Part shown: piece by piece, positions 17,862-26,663 of the stretch
How the letters are laid out: each line of letters begins with the position of its first letter
How positions within the stretch are numbered: position 1 is the stretch's first letter
Source: Novilysobacter_A longmucuonensis
Lineage (GTDB): Bacteria; Pseudomonadota; Gammaproteobacteria; Xanthomonadales; Xanthomonadaceae
Direction: 5' to 3'
Assembly (NCBI RefSeq): GCF_046600735.1
Contig: NZ_JBJMAW010000004.1
Location: 124,001 to 188,000 of the forward strand
Length of the DNA: 64,000 nt
The notes under the pieces: model-generated
Databases searched by the model: none
What the model was told of the DNA's origin: nothing
What the model saw: the letters and a program-made list of their open reading frames with translations, nothing else
Made by a program: the position numbers and the translations under genes

Positions 17862-18473
17862 ATGGCCGAGCCCGCACCCCCGCCGCGCCGCGATTACGGC
17901 CCCGCCGCGAAATCGCTGGTCACCACCGTGCTGGTATTCGGGGCACTGGCAACGTTCGCCTACTGGGCCTGGCACCAGCCATTCATGGCCTATCCACGCA
18001 CGGTGCTCGAGATCAGCCGGATGCCGGTGCCGAGCGAACTGCCGGTGCCGGTGCAGGGCGTCGTCCCCGGCGCGGTCGCCGATACCTTCGGCGCCCCGCG
18101 CGGCCAGGAGCGTAGCCACGCTGGCGTCGACATCTTCGCCGCGCGCGGTACGCCGGTCCTCAGCGCCACGCGCGGAGTGGTGAGTTCGGTGCGCGAGACC
18201 GGACTCGGTGGCAAGCAGGTGTGGGTGATGGGACCGGCCCGCGAGCGCCACTACTACGCGCATCTGGACGACTGGACCGCGGGCCTGTCCAGCGGCGACC
18301 TGGTGTGGCCGGGCGACGAACTCGGCATCGTCGGCGACACCGGCAACGCGCGCGGCACGTCGCCGCACCTGCACTACGGCATCTACGGCGAGGGCGGCGC
18401 GGTGGACCCGCTGCCGCGTCTGCGCGCCGCCGCGGCCCGGGAGGCACTCGCAGCGGGCGAGCCGGACCGCTAG
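17862..18473 (+). CDS. M23 family metallopeptidase, membrane-anchored
   Basis: Likely peptidoglycan endopeptidase or amidase activator of the LytM/M23 type. 203 residues with one N-terminal transmembrane helix (about 17-36) and the catalytic domain facing the periplasm. Zinc ligands are visible: H86 and D90 in HAGVD, and H171 in the HLH motif of SPHLHYG; H133 in YYAHLDDW completes the active site. All M23 residues are present, so it should be active rather than an EnvC/NlpD-type degenerate activator. Confidence 0.88.
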   Translation: MAEPAPPPRRDYGPAAKSLVTTVLVFGALATFAYWAWHQPFMAYPRTVLEISRMPVPSELPVPVQGVVPGAVADTFGAPRGQERSHAGVDIFAARGTPVLSATRGVVSSVRETGLGGKQVWVMGPARERHYYAHLDDWTAGLSSGDLVWPGDELGIVGDTGNARGTSPHLHYGIYGEGGAVDPLPRLRAAAAREALAAGEPDR

Positions 18474-18524
18474 CCTCGCGACGGGCCAGGCTGCCAGCCC
18501 CGGCGGTTCTGGCAACACTGTGCG

Positions 18525-18559
18525 GGCGGGCTCGGCGCTGGTCTTTTCAGCCCGCCTAC
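18525..18559. repeat. GTAG-type palindrome (class B-like)
   Basis: On the minus strand GTAGGCGGGCTGAAAAG, a spacer, then GAGCCCGCC: a longer-looped relative of the 8843-8976 repeat. It lies between the M23 gene and the DUF1439 lipoprotein gene. Confidence 0.55.
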
Positions 18560-18637
18560 GCAAGCTGGCGCCGGCAACGACCCCTCGTCCACCGCGGCTG
18601 CGTAAGCTATCGGTCTCGCCCACCCGGATATCTCGCC

Positions 18638-19207
18638 ATGCGCAAGGCCGCCGCGCTCCAACTCGCCCTGCTGCTGCTCGCCGCCTTGCTGCTCGCCGCT
18701 TGCTCGACGCTCAATGCGGTCGGCGCCCTGCTCGGCAACCAGGTCAGCTTCACCCAGCCGCAATTGCAGCAGTCGCTCAACCGCAATTTTCCCCGGCAAT
18801 ACGATCGCCTCGGCGGGCTGGTCTCGTTGACGCTGATGAATCCGCGGCTGTCGATCCCCACCGGCAGCAACCGGCTGCGGCTGGACTTCGACGTCGGCCT
18901 GGGCGCGCTCGGCAGCGACAGCACGCAGCCGCGCGGTCGCTTCGCGCTGACCAGCGCGCTGCGCTTCGATCCGGCCACGCGCGGGCTGCACCTGCAGGAA
19001 CCGGCGATCGAGCACGTCGACCTGGCGGCGCTCGGCGGTGTCATGAACACCACCTCGCGCCAGCTGCTCAACAGCTGGCTGGCCGACTATGCCCGCGAGG
19101 AGCCGGTATACCGCCTCGACAACAGCCTGCTGGACCGCATCGGCACACGCCGGATCGGTTCGACCGAGATCCGTAGCGGCCTGGTCGTGGTGCACCTGGG
19201 CGACTGA
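18638..19207 (+). CDS. DUF1439 family lipoprotein (YceB-like)
   Basis: 189 residues beginning MRKAAALQLALLLLAALL, with a lipobox LLAAC (lipidated C22). The rest matches the DUF1439 family (E. coli YceB): FTQPQLQQSLNRNFP, LTLMNPRLSIP, then a beta-rich region. It is expected on the inner face of the outer membrane. Function is unknown; the fold is related to lipid-binding tubular domains. The start at 18638 is the only one giving a signal peptide. Confidence 0.85.
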   Translation: MRKAAALQLALLLLAALLLAACSTLNAVGALLGNQVSFTQPQLQQSLNRNFPRQYDRLGGLVSLTLMNPRLSIPTGSNRLRLDFDVGLGALGSDSTQPRGRFALTSALRFDPATRGLHLQEPAIEHVDLAALGGVMNTTSRQLLNSWLADYAREEPVYRLDNSLLDRIGTRRIGSTEIRSGLVVVHLGD

Positions 19208-19293
19208 GTCATGCGCATTGCATGGGACCGGTGGCTGATCGCTTCGGCGCAAACCCGCGACGCACTGGGTTGATCGACCCACACGCCCGCGCG

Positions 19294-19746
19294 ATGGCGG
19301 CGGTGCCGCGGGTGGTGCTCGACACCAACGTCTGCCTGGACCTGTGGCTGTTCGGTGATCCGCGCGCCGCCGACTTGCGCGCCGCGCTGCACGCGGGAGG
19401 CGTGCTGGCGGTGACCGATCAGGCCTGCCGCGAGGAATGGCTGCGGGTGCTGCACTACCCGCAGTTGCGGCTGACCGATGAGGTGCGCGCCGCACTGACC
19501 GGGCAATTCGATGCGCTGGTGTTGCAACTGCCGAGCACGGCCTCGTCCGACATGCAGACGCTCCCGCGCTGCGCGGATCCCGACGACCAGAAGTTCCTGC
19601 AGCTGGCGCACGCATCGGGCGCGCGCTGGCTGGTCAGCCGCGATGGTGCGGTCCTCGCACTCGCCCGCCGCGCGCTGCGCGAGGGGCTGTTCGAGATCGT
19701 CACGCCACAGGCCTGGGCGCCGACGGCGCTGACACCACCGCACTGA
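19294..19746 (+). CDS. PIN domain protein (putative toxin-type ribonuclease family)
   Basis: About 150 residues with a PIN-like nuclease fold: VVLDTNVCLDLW gives the first acidic residue (D10 in this start), CREEW the second, and DPDDQKFLQLA and SRDGAVLAL the C-terminal acidic cluster. It belongs to the COG1569 group, often labelled toxin component, but no antitoxin gene is adjacent, so a toxin role is unsupported. An earlier ATG at 19222 would add 24 residues before the conserved strand; neither start has a strong ribosome-binding site. Confidence 0.75.
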   Translation: MAAVPRVVLDTNVCLDLWLFGDPRAADLRAALHAGGVLAVTDQACREEWLRVLHYPQLRLTDEVRAALTGQFDALVLQLPSTASSDMQTLPRCADPDDQKFLQLAHASGARWLVSRDGAVLALARRALREGLFEIVTPQAWAPTALTPPH

Positions 19747-19829
19747 CATGGGCTGGCGCGGAAGCACCGGTCACGCCCGTGCTTACCCGCCATCCGGCAT
19801 CGCCAACCTCGCGAGCACAGTGCGGGGGA

Positions 19830-20462
19830 TTACTCCCGCAGCGCGTAGATCGCCGGCAGGTTGCGGCCTTTCTCGTGGTAATCCATGCCGTAACCGAACA
19901 CATACCGGTCCGGCACCTCGACCCCGACGTAATCCGCGCGCACCCCGGGTACGCAGCGGTCGTGCGCCTTGACCGTCAGCGCGGCGATGCGCACCTCGGC
20001 GGCGCCCTGCTCATGGCACCACCGGCCAACCGCGGCCAGCGTGTGGCCCTCGTCGACGATGTCGTCGACCAGCAGCACGCGGCGGCCACGCAGCAGGGTG
20101 GCCGGACGGTGTTTCCACACCAGTTCGCCGCCCGAGGTGGCGCCGCGGTAGCGGGTGGCATGCAGGTAGTCGAACTCCAGGTCGAGCCCCAGGGCACCCA
20201 GTTCCACGGCCAGTTGCGCGGCGAATATCAGGCCGCCGTGCATCACCGTCAGGAACACCGGGCGGGCGTCATCGCCGCCGCCAGGAGCCGCCACGCCACC
20301 GGCATAATCGCCGTGCACGCGCACCGCCATCTGTGCGATCGCGCGCTCCAGGGTCTGGCGGTCGTGGATCAGGTCGGCGTTGGCCAGCGCCGCCTGCAGG
20401 TCGGCACCGGCTGTCCCCCCGTTGGCTGCGGCGTCGCCGGATTGCCTATCGTCGCCCATCAT
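19830..20462 (-). CDS. hpt: Hypoxanthine-guanine phosphoribosyltransferase
   Basis: Purine salvage: transfers phosphoribose from PRPP to hypoxanthine or guanine. 210 residues. The PRPP-binding loop LVDDIVDEGHT is at 131-141, and HGG at 75-77 forms the other side of the site. A roughly 25-residue N-terminal tail is longer than usual. Its ATG overlaps the nagZ stop (ATGA), so the genes are coupled. Confidence 0.9.
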   Translation of the reverse strand: MMGDDRQSGDAAANGGTAGADLQAALANADLIHDRQTLERAIAQMAVRVHGDYAGGVAAPGGGDDARPVFLTVMHGGLIFAAQLAVELGALGLDLEFDYLHATRYRGATSGGELVWKHRPATLLRGRRVLLVDDIVDEGHTLAAVGRWCHEQGAAEVRIAALTVKAHDRCVPGVRADYVGVEVPDRYVFGYGMDYHEKGRNLPAIYALRE

Positions 20463-21469
20463 GCGAGCCCTTCCATGCGGTCGCGGGTCTCGCCATAGGC
20501 GCCGTCGGCCAGCAGCCCGTCCCAGCCCATCGCGCCGCGGCCGATCAGCCCGGCCAGCGCCATGGTGTTGAGCGTGCGGCCCTCGACCGCCGCCAGCGAC
20601 TCCTCGACCAGCTCGGGATGGCAGACCAGCACCACGTCGCAGCCGGCGTCCAGATGCAGGTCCACGCGCGCCTTGACGCCGCCGGCGGAGAACGCCGCGG
20701 CCATGCCGATGTCGTCGCTGAACACCACGCCGCGGAAGCCAAGCCCGCCAGAAGCGCGATCGCCACGCAGGATCTGCTCGATCCAGCGCTTCGAATACCC
20801 CGCCGGCTCCGGCGCAACGGCCGGGTAGACCACGTGCGCCATCATCACCGCGTCGGCCTTGGCCTCGACCCCGGCGACGAACGGCACCAGATCAAGCGCG
20901 CGGAGCTCCTCGAGCCCACGCGGATCGACCGCATCGTCAAAATGGGTGTCGGCCAGCACCGAGCCATGGCCGGGGAAATGCTTGAGCGTGGCGGCCATGC
21001 CGGCGGCATGCATGCCGCTCACGTAGGCGCGGGTGAGCTCGGCCACCACCTGGGGGTCTTCCGAGAATGCACGATCGCCTATCGCGCGATTGCCGCGGCC
21101 CAGGTCGACCACCGGTGCGAAGCTCAGGTCGACGCCGCTGGCCTTGATCTCGCTGGCCATCAGCCAGGCATGCTGCTCGGCCAGATCAAGCGCGGCCTGG
21201 GCATCCTGGGCATATTGCGTGCCGAAGCTTTCTAGCGGCGGCAGTGCGCTATAGCCCTCGCGGAAACGCTGCACGCGGCCGCCCTCCTGGTCGACACAGA
21301 CCAGCTGCGGGCGCGGTGCGGCCTCGCGGATCGCCTGCGACAGCTCCGCAACCTGCGCCCTGGAGGCGAAATTGCGGGTGAACAGGATCACGCCGGCGCA
21401 GGCATCGTGCTGCAGCCAGTCGCGCTCCTGCGCGGTGAGTTCGGTTCCGGCGACGCCGATTACGAGCAT
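20459..21469 (-). CDS. nagZ: Beta-N-acetylhexosaminidase (cell-wall recycling)
   Basis: Cytoplasmic GH3 enzyme that removes GlcNAc from GlcNAc-anhydroMurNAc peptides during peptidoglycan recycling. 336 residues, normal for NagZ. The signature KHFPGHG is at 163-169, with the catalytic histidine H168; the nucleophile aspartate is in VVFSDDIGM. No signal peptide, as expected. Upstream gene of a two-gene unit with hpt (4-bp overlap). Confidence 0.94.
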   Translation of the reverse strand: MLVIGVAGTELTAQERDWLQHDACAGVILFTRNFASRAQVAELSQAIREAAPRPQLVCVDQEGGRVQRFREGYSALPPLESFGTQYAQDAQAALDLAEQHAWLMASEIKASGVDLSFAPVVDLGRGNRAIGDRAFSEDPQVVAELTRAYVSGMHAAGMAATLKHFPGHGSVLADTHFDDAVDPRGLEELRALDLVPFVAGVEAKADAVMMAHVVYPAVAPEPAGYSKRWIEQILRGDRASGGLGFRGVVFSDDIGMAAAFSAGGVKARVDLHLDAGCDVVLVCHPELVEESLAAVEGRTLNTMALAGLIGRGAMGWDGLLADGAYGETRDRMEGLA

Positions 21470-21561
21470 GCGGATGTCCTTGCGGTGTTCAGGAAAGGGC
21501 GCCGGAAGCGCCCGCCCGCATTGTCGCGCAGTTCGCCGGCCGGTGGCGTCAGCACGCCTTT

Positions 21562-21633
21562 GTAGGAGCGGCTTCAGCCGCGATCGGCCGGTCGGTCGCC
21601 CGATTTACAGATCGCGGCTAAAGCCGCTCCTAC
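21562..21633. repeat. GTAG-type REP pair (class A)
   Basis: GTAGGAGCGGCTTCAGCCGC at 21562-21581 and an inverted copy ending at 21633, separated by about 25 bp. The inverted copy has one mismatch (CTAAAG). Its TAG is the stop codon (21630-21632) of the CYTH gene. Confidence 0.9.
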
Positions 21634-22166
21634 AGGTGCACGGCGGGGCCGCCACGCTCGTCCTCGCTCCACAACGCATACGGCCGCGTCGCCAGCGCGA
21701 GGTTGTAGTAGCGCACGTGGTCGGTGACTTCCGCGCCAACCCATCCCGGGCGCTCGAACACCGCATCGGCGGACGCCAGTTCGATCTCGGCCACCACCAG
21801 CCCCGCGTTGGCGCCCAGGAATTCGTCGACCTCCCACAGATGTCCCGCGTGCTCGACGTAGTGGCGGCGCTTGTCGATCAGGCCGCCGACACTCAGACCG
21901 AGCAGGTCGCGTGCGTCCTGGAGCGGGATCGGGTAATTGAACTCCTGCCGCGTGTGGCCGAGCTCGCGCGATTTCAGATTGAGGAACGCCGCCTCGCCCG
22001 CGATGCGCACGCGGACCGATGCCTTCATTGCACTGCGTCCCTCCGCCTGTGCATCCATCGCGGCCAGGTCGTTGAGATACCCCTGCGCCATCGGCACCAC
22101 CTTGTGCGCCGCCGCGCGCCAGCCGTCGCCAGTGACCAGGAATTTGCGTTCGATCTCGATGGGCAT
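21630..22166 (-). CDS. CYTH domain protein (putative inorganic triphosphatase)
   Basis: 178 residues starting MPIEIERKFLV, the EIERKF form of the ExExK motif that binds triphosphate and metal. Further charged strands are visible: SVRVRIAGEAAFLNLKS, KRRHYVE, WEVDEFLG and VAEIELAS. Bacterial CYTH proteins of this size hydrolyse inorganic triphosphate; the true substrate is not known. The stop codon is supplied by a REP, and a second REP pair lies directly upstream. Confidence 0.88.
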   Translation of the reverse strand: MPIEIERKFLVTGDGWRAAAHKVVPMAQGYLNDLAAMDAQAEGRSAMKASVRVRIAGEAAFLNLKSRELGHTRQEFNYPIPLQDARDLLGLSVGGLIDKRRHYVEHAGHLWEVDEFLGANAGLVVAEIELASADAVFERPGWVGAEVTDHVRYYNLALATRPYALWSEDERGGPAVHL

Positions 22167-22182
22167 GGAATACCGGTGTCAT

Positions 22183-22256
22183 GTAGGAGCGGCTTCAGCC
22201 GCGATCAGAAAATCGTTCGCCCTGCCGTTTTTGATCGCGGCTGAAGCCGCTCCTAC
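22183..22256. repeat. GTAG-type REP pair (class A)
   Basis: GTAGGAGCGGCTTCAGCCGC at 22183-22202 and a perfect inverted copy at 22237-22256, with a 34-bp AT-richer loop. Both arms plus loop could fold as one long hairpin between rlmD and the CYTH gene. Confidence 0.92.
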
Positions 22257-22339
22257 CGCTTGCCCCCGCCGGAAAGGAAAAACCCGGCGAGCCAGTAACG
22301 CCGCGCGCGGCGGCGCGACACAGAGCATCGCAAACGAGT

Positions 22340-23692
22340 CTAGGCCTGGCGCGGCTCAAACATCGCAATCGACTCCACATGCGCGGTATGCGGGAACATG
22401 TCCATCACTCCCGCCGCGCGCAGTTTCCAGCCGCGTTGGTTGACCAGATAACCGGCATCACGCGCCAGCGAGGCCGGATGGCAGCTGACGTAGACGATCC
22501 GCTTGAACTGTTTGAGCGGCAGCTGGGTCAGCACGAAGTCGGCGCCCGAGCGCGGCGGGTCCAGCAGCAGGCGATCGAAGCCCTCGCGCATCCACGACTC
22601 CTCGCTCAGATCCTTGGCCAGGTCGGCGGCATGGAACTGCGCGTTGGCGATGCCATTGCGCATGGCGTTGTCGCGGGCGCGCTGCACCAGCCCCGCCTCG
22701 CCTTCGACGCCGACCACCTCGCGCACGCTGCGCGCCAGCGGCAAAGTGAAATTGCCCAGGCCGGCAAACAGGTCGAGCACGCGGTCGTGCGGCTGCGCAT
22801 CGAGCAGCTCGAGCGCACTGGCGATCATCTTGCCGTTGAGCCCGGCGTTGACCTGGATGAAGTCCAGCGGGCGGAACGCGAACTCCAGGTCCCACTGCGG
22901 CAGCGAGAACCTCAGCTTCGGCTCGACCGGCCACAGCGGGTGCACGCTGTCGACACCGCCGGGCTGCAGGAACACCGCGAAGTCGTGCGCCTGTGCAAAT
23001 GCGACGATCGCCGCCTGGTCGGCATCCGATAGCGGCGTCATGTGGCGGAACGTCAGCGCGATGCCGCTGTGGGCGTCACCGTCGGCGCCGGGGATGGGAT
23101 CACCGGCGATGAATTCGATCTGCGGGATGTCGCTTCGCGCCTGCAGGCTGTCGACCAGCGCCGCCAGCGCACCGATGCGCTCGCCGATCTGCGGGATCAC
23201 GGTGTGGCATGCGGCGATGTCGGCGACGAAGCGTGGATCGGTTTCGCGGAAGCCGACCAGCGTCTTGCCCTTCTTCTCGACCCGCCGCACCGACAAACGC
23301 CCCTTGCGCCGGTAACCCCAGGCCGCATCGGTCAGCGGCGCCAGTACGCGTTCCGGGGTGACATGGCCGATGCGCTCCAGGTTGTCCATCAGCACGCGCT
23401 GCTTGGCGAGGATCTGCCCGGTCCCATCGAAGTGCTGCAGCGCGCAGCCGCTGCAGACGCCGAAGTGCTCGCAGCGCGGCGCCACGCGCTCGGGCGCGGC
23501 CTGCAGCACCTCCACGGTCCTGGCCTCGTCGAAACTGCGGTGGCGCCGGGTCTGCGACGCCATCACGCGCTCGCCCGGCAACGCCCCGGCGACGAACACC
23601 GCCTTGCCGTCGGGACGGCGCGCGACGCCGCGGCCGTCGTGGGTCAGGGCGGTGATTTCGGCTTCAAAGGGGGTCTGGTCGATGCGGGCCAC
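22340..23692 (-). CDS. rlmD: 23S rRNA (uracil1939-C5)-methyltransferase
   Basis: Methylates U1939 of 23S rRNA using SAM. 450 residues from GTG 23692 (GTG 23698 is also possible). N-terminal TRAM domain, then an iron-sulfur motif with cysteines C74, C80, C83 and C162, then a SAM-binding fold (DLFAGLGNFTLP) with DPPRSG and the catalytic cysteine in VYVSCHPASLARD. An ORF reaching 24040 only reads through the upstream REP and is not used as the start. Confidence 0.92.
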   Translation of the reverse strand: MARIDQTPFEAEITALTHDGRGVARRPDGKAVFVAGALPGERVMASQTRRHRSFDEARTVEVLQAAPERVAPRCEHFGVCSGCALQHFDGTGQILAKQRVLMDNLERIGHVTPERVLAPLTDAAWGYRRKGRLSVRRVEKKGKTLVGFRETDPRFVADIAACHTVIPQIGERIGALAALVDSLQARSDIPQIEFIAGDPIPGADGDAHSGIALTFRHMTPLSDADQAAIVAFAQAHDFAVFLQPGGVDSVHPLWPVEPKLRFSLPQWDLEFAFRPLDFIQVNAGLNGKMIASALELLDAQPHDRVLDLFAGLGNFTLPLARSVREVVGVEGEAGLVQRARDNAMRNGIANAQFHAADLAKDLSEESWMREGFDRLLLDPPRSGADFVLTQLPLKQFKRIVYVSCHPASLARDAGYLVNQRGWKLRAAGVMDMFPHTAHVESIAMFEPRQA

Positions 23693-23783
23693 GGGCACGG
23701 CGGGGGCAATCAGGGGGCGCGCATTGTCGCAGAGCCCCGCCCGCGGTGCTGCCCGACCAGCTGCCACGGACGCCGGTGCGGAT

Positions 23784-23857
23784 GTAGGAGCGGCTTCAGC
23801 CGCGATCCAGGCCCGGACTGGCGCCATGCATCCGATCGCGGCTGAAGCCGCTCCTAC
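23784..23857. repeat. GTAG-type REP pair (class A)
   Basis: GTAGGAGCGGCTTCAGCCGC at 23784-23803 with a perfect inverted copy ending at 23857 and a 34-bp loop. This is the third class A pair within 2.3 kb, upstream of rlmD. Confidence 0.92.
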
Positions 23858-23927
23858 GCTCCGAAAGAAGTCCCATTGGGGACGACCCGCGGCAGCCGCC
23901 GGTACAACCCGGCGGCTGCCGCCAGCA

Positions 23928-24518
23928 TCACTTCTGCTGCCAGCTCCCGCCGCTCTGGTACCACCAGCCCGGGCGCGCGCTGGCGATCCACTGGCGGGCG
24001 AACACGTCGCGGATCTGCGACTCCCACTCGGGATGGCCATTGGCTACCGCGACCTCGCGGTACACCGCGCGGCGGTCGCGGTTGTCGTCGGCCACCGCCT
24101 GGTTGACCGCGACGCGGTCCTTCAGTGCGAGCTTGCTGGCGTCGCGCACGACGATGGTGCCGTCGGCGGCGAAGCCCAGCGCGCCGGCGTCGAAGCCGGC
24201 ACGCAGCTGCGAGTCGAAACGCGCCGCCATGCGCGCCTGGATCGCCTGGATCGCGGGGGTCCTGATGGTGATGTCCGGCCGCGACTGCGCATGCGCGCTG
24301 CCGATGCCGACCAGCGCGAGCCAATCGATGCGCCGGTCGAGCGCGGCACTGGGATCGCCGTTGTCGCTATCGGTGGCCGGCTGGGCGTCATCGCCGATGA
24401 CGTTGTCGACGAACTCCCTGGCCGCTTCCTTGGCCTCGGCGGCCGGGAAATATACGTTGATCGTGACGCAGGCCGTCAGCAGCACGGCAGCAAGCGGAAT
24501 ACCCATCCATCGACGCAT
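23928..24518 (-). CDS. DUF1318 (YdbL-like) lipoprotein
   Basis: 196 residues. The signal MRRWMGIPLAAVLLTAC has a lipobox ending at C17. The mature N-terminus begins CVTINVYFPAAEAKEAAREF; the C-terminal part (VAVNQAVADDNRDRRAVYREVA to the end) is the YdbL/DUF1318 domain. It follows a ydbH-like gene by 65 bp. In E. coli the order is ydbH-ynbE-ydbL, and YdbH with the lipoprotein YnbE forms an envelope bridge for phospholipids. A separate ynbE is missing here. Confidence 0.83.
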   Translation of the reverse strand: MRRWMGIPLAAVLLTACVTINVYFPAAEAKEAAREFVDNVIGDDAQPATDSDNGDPSAALDRRIDWLALVGIGSAHAQSRPDITIRTPAIQAIQARMAARFDSQLRAGFDAGALGFAADGTIVVRDASKLALKDRVAVNQAVADDNRDRRAVYREVAVANGHPEWESQIRDVFARQWIASARPGWWYQSGGSWQQK

Positions 24519-24583
24519 GATCTCTCTCCTGGATTGTCAGACTACCGCCGGCCAGATTACCGCCGGTCCGGGCCGGCGCCACG

Positions 24584-26629
24584 TCACTCTACAACCGGGG
24601 TGACCTCGCCCGACCCCACCGCCGCCAGCCGCTCGACCAGGATCGGCCAGTCCACGCGCCGGTTGTAACCCACTACGGTGAGCCGCGGCAGCCCCGAACC
24701 GCGCACGATAGTAAAGCCGGTCGCTGCTGAACCGGAGGCCGGCGCCGGACCGAGTCCGCCCATCGTGCAGACCTCGTCGACCAGCGTGCAGGCGATGCCG
24801 AGGCGCGAATAGCCGAAGTCGTCGAACAGGCCGATCAGTTGCGACTGCAGGCTGCCGGCGAATGAGGCGTCGCCGACGCTGGACAGGTCCTGCACCGCGC
24901 GCTGGCTGATGCGCTGGCGCACGCCACGGGTGCGATCGGTCTGGAACGCGGCGTCGAACGCGGTCGGCTGCCAGTTGACCAGGCGCAGCCCTTTGATCCG
25001 GCCGTCGAGCTTGCCGGTGATGCTGCCGAAGCCGAATACGCCGGTCACCGATTCGAGGTCGAGATCATCGATCACGATGTCGGCTGAGAGTGTCGGCGCG
25101 ACTCCGAACGGCCGATCCATCGCCAGCGAGGACACGCTCACGTCGCCGCCGAACAGCTGCATCGACAGCCCGCCATCGAAGGTCAGCCTGTCATCGCGAT
25201 ACTGCGCCTGCGGGATGCGGCCGCTGAGCGTGCCGGTGAACGCCGGCCAGTCGAGCGCCTGCGCCAGCTGGGCCACGTCGAGCGCTTCGAGCTGCAGGCC
25301 GAAGCGGATGTCCAGGCGCTGCTCCGGCGAGGGCGGACGGACCTGCAAGTGCTCGAAGCGGGCACGGCCGCCGAGCATCGGCAGCACGACCGGTTGCCGC
25401 AGTCGCAGTTCGCCGCCACCGCTGGCAAAGGGCAGCTGGCCGCCGGCGAACGCCAGCCCGTACAGCGAGCCGGAGCGCCAGCGCAGTTCGCTGCTGACCG
25501 GCTGCTGCGCCGAGTACCGCACATCGCCGCGCAGGCCGGCGAACGAGAAGCGCCCGCCGGGGTCTTCGATGCTCGCATCGGCAAGGTCAATGGCGGCCTC
25601 GCGCAGCACCCCGTCGCTCATGCGCAGCTGCGCCCGGGCCGATCCATCCAGCTGCAGCCCGCCCAGGCCGGCCACGCCGAGCCAGCCCGAGAGGTAGGCA
25701 TCGGCGAGCGCGCCGAGGTCCGCGCTGCGCAGGTGCAGGTCGAGGTCGCGCAATCCGGCCTCGGTCGACAAAGCCGCGCTGCCGGTGGCGGAGAGAATGT
25801 CGCCGTCGCGCCAATGCAGCCGTGGCAGCCGCCAGCCCTGCTGCAGATGCCGGGCCGCCACGATCTGCAGGCCGACGGGGCGTTGCTGCAACGAGATGTA
25901 GCTGGTGCCGAACAGCAGTTCGCCGCCGCGCAACGCCCCGTCGATCCGCACCCGGTCCTGGTCGCCGAATGCTGCGTCCAGCTCGATGCGCGCCCCGAGG
26001 TCCTGGGCCGCGATGCGGCCGTCCTCGGTATCCAGCGCGGCGGCGGTCAGCTGCAGCGGCCCGGCGACCCGCAGCGGCCCGGCACCGGCCGCGGTGATCG
26101 TGAGTTGCCCATCGAGCCGGCCGCCGGTGATGCGCGCCTGCGGCCACGCCTGGCGCAACAGCGCCTGGGTCCACGCCAGCGGGACGCGGGTCAGGTCGAG
26201 CCGGGTCGTTTCGGGAGTTGCGGCATTGCGGTGCAGTTCGATCCGGGCGTTGCCGCGGCCCAGCGCCGCCTCGGTACGCACCGGGTCGAACGCCAGCGCC
26301 AATCGCATCGGCGCGCCGGCGCCGCCGCGCAATTCGCCTTCGCAGCGCCAGCCGCCCTGCCCGTCCCGTTGCAACGGGCAGCGCCAGTCGAGATCGCCGA
26401 AGCGGTAGCCCAGCTCCGGTGCATGCACGCGGCCGGCCTGCAAGCGCAACTGTCCATGCGGCGCGTGCGCCGGCCACTCCAGATGCAGCTGCACCGACTC
26501 CAGTGTCGCCACCGGGGTGATCACCCGCGCGATGCGCGCGCTCATCGTGCGCGCCTGCGCATCGCCCGCCACCAGCGCGGCGCACAGCGACACACACGGC
26601 AACAGCAGGCGTAAGATCGCTCGCGACAT
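24584..26629 (-). CDS. ydbH: YdbH-like intermembrane (AsmA-type) protein
   Basis: 681 residues with a signal sequence at the N-terminus (MSRAILRLLLPCVSLCAALV) and a long beta-rich body. The C-terminal region carries the YdbH-type sequence (ITGKLDGRIKGLRLVNWQPT, then FSRLGIACTL-like and VCTMGGL). In E. coli YdbH acts with TamB and YhdP in moving phospholipids to the outer membrane. Length is about three quarters of E. coli YdbH. It starts at 26629; an upstream ATG (26779) overlaps the divergent gene and lacks a signal peptide. Confidence 0.75.
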   Translation of the reverse strand: MSRAILRLLLPCVSLCAALVAGDAQARTMSARIARVITPVATLESVQLHLEWPAHAPHGQLRLQAGRVHAPELGYRFGDLDWRCPLQRDGQGGWRCEGELRGGAGAPMRLALAFDPVRTEAALGRGNARIELHRNAATPETTRLDLTRVPLAWTQALLRQAWPQARITGGRLDGQLTITAAGAGPLRVAGPLQLTAAALDTEDGRIAAQDLGARIELDAAFGDQDRVRIDGALRGGELLFGTSYISLQQRPVGLQIVAARHLQQGWRLPRLHWRDGDILSATGSAALSTEAGLRDLDLHLRSADLGALADAYLSGWLGVAGLGGLQLDGSARAQLRMSDGVLREAAIDLADASIEDPGGRFSFAGLRGDVRYSAQQPVSSELRWRSGSLYGLAFAGGQLPFASGGGELRLRQPVVLPMLGGRARFEHLQVRPPSPEQRLDIRFGLQLEALDVAQLAQALDWPAFTGTLSGRIPQAQYRDDRLTFDGGLSMQLFGGDVSVSSLAMDRPFGVAPTLSADIVIDDLDLESVTGVFGFGSITGKLDGRIKGLRLVNWQPTAFDAAFQTDRTRGVRQRISQRAVQDLSSVGDASFAGSLQSQLIGLFDDFGYSRLGIACTLVDEVCTMGGLGPAPASGSAATGFTIVRGSGLPRLTVVGYNRRVDWPILVERLAAVGSGEVTPVVE

Positions 26630-26663
26630 GGCGGCAGGATACCCAGCGGCAAGCGAAACGGTC

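Noticed and set aside
19294..19746. Toxin-antitoxin system at the PIN gene
   Set aside because: No small antitoxin gene on either side; upstream is a DUF1439 lipoprotein and downstream is hpt.
23693..24040. N-terminal extension of rlmD
   Set aside because: The extra residues are translated REP sequence and low-complexity DNA; family similarity begins at the GTG.
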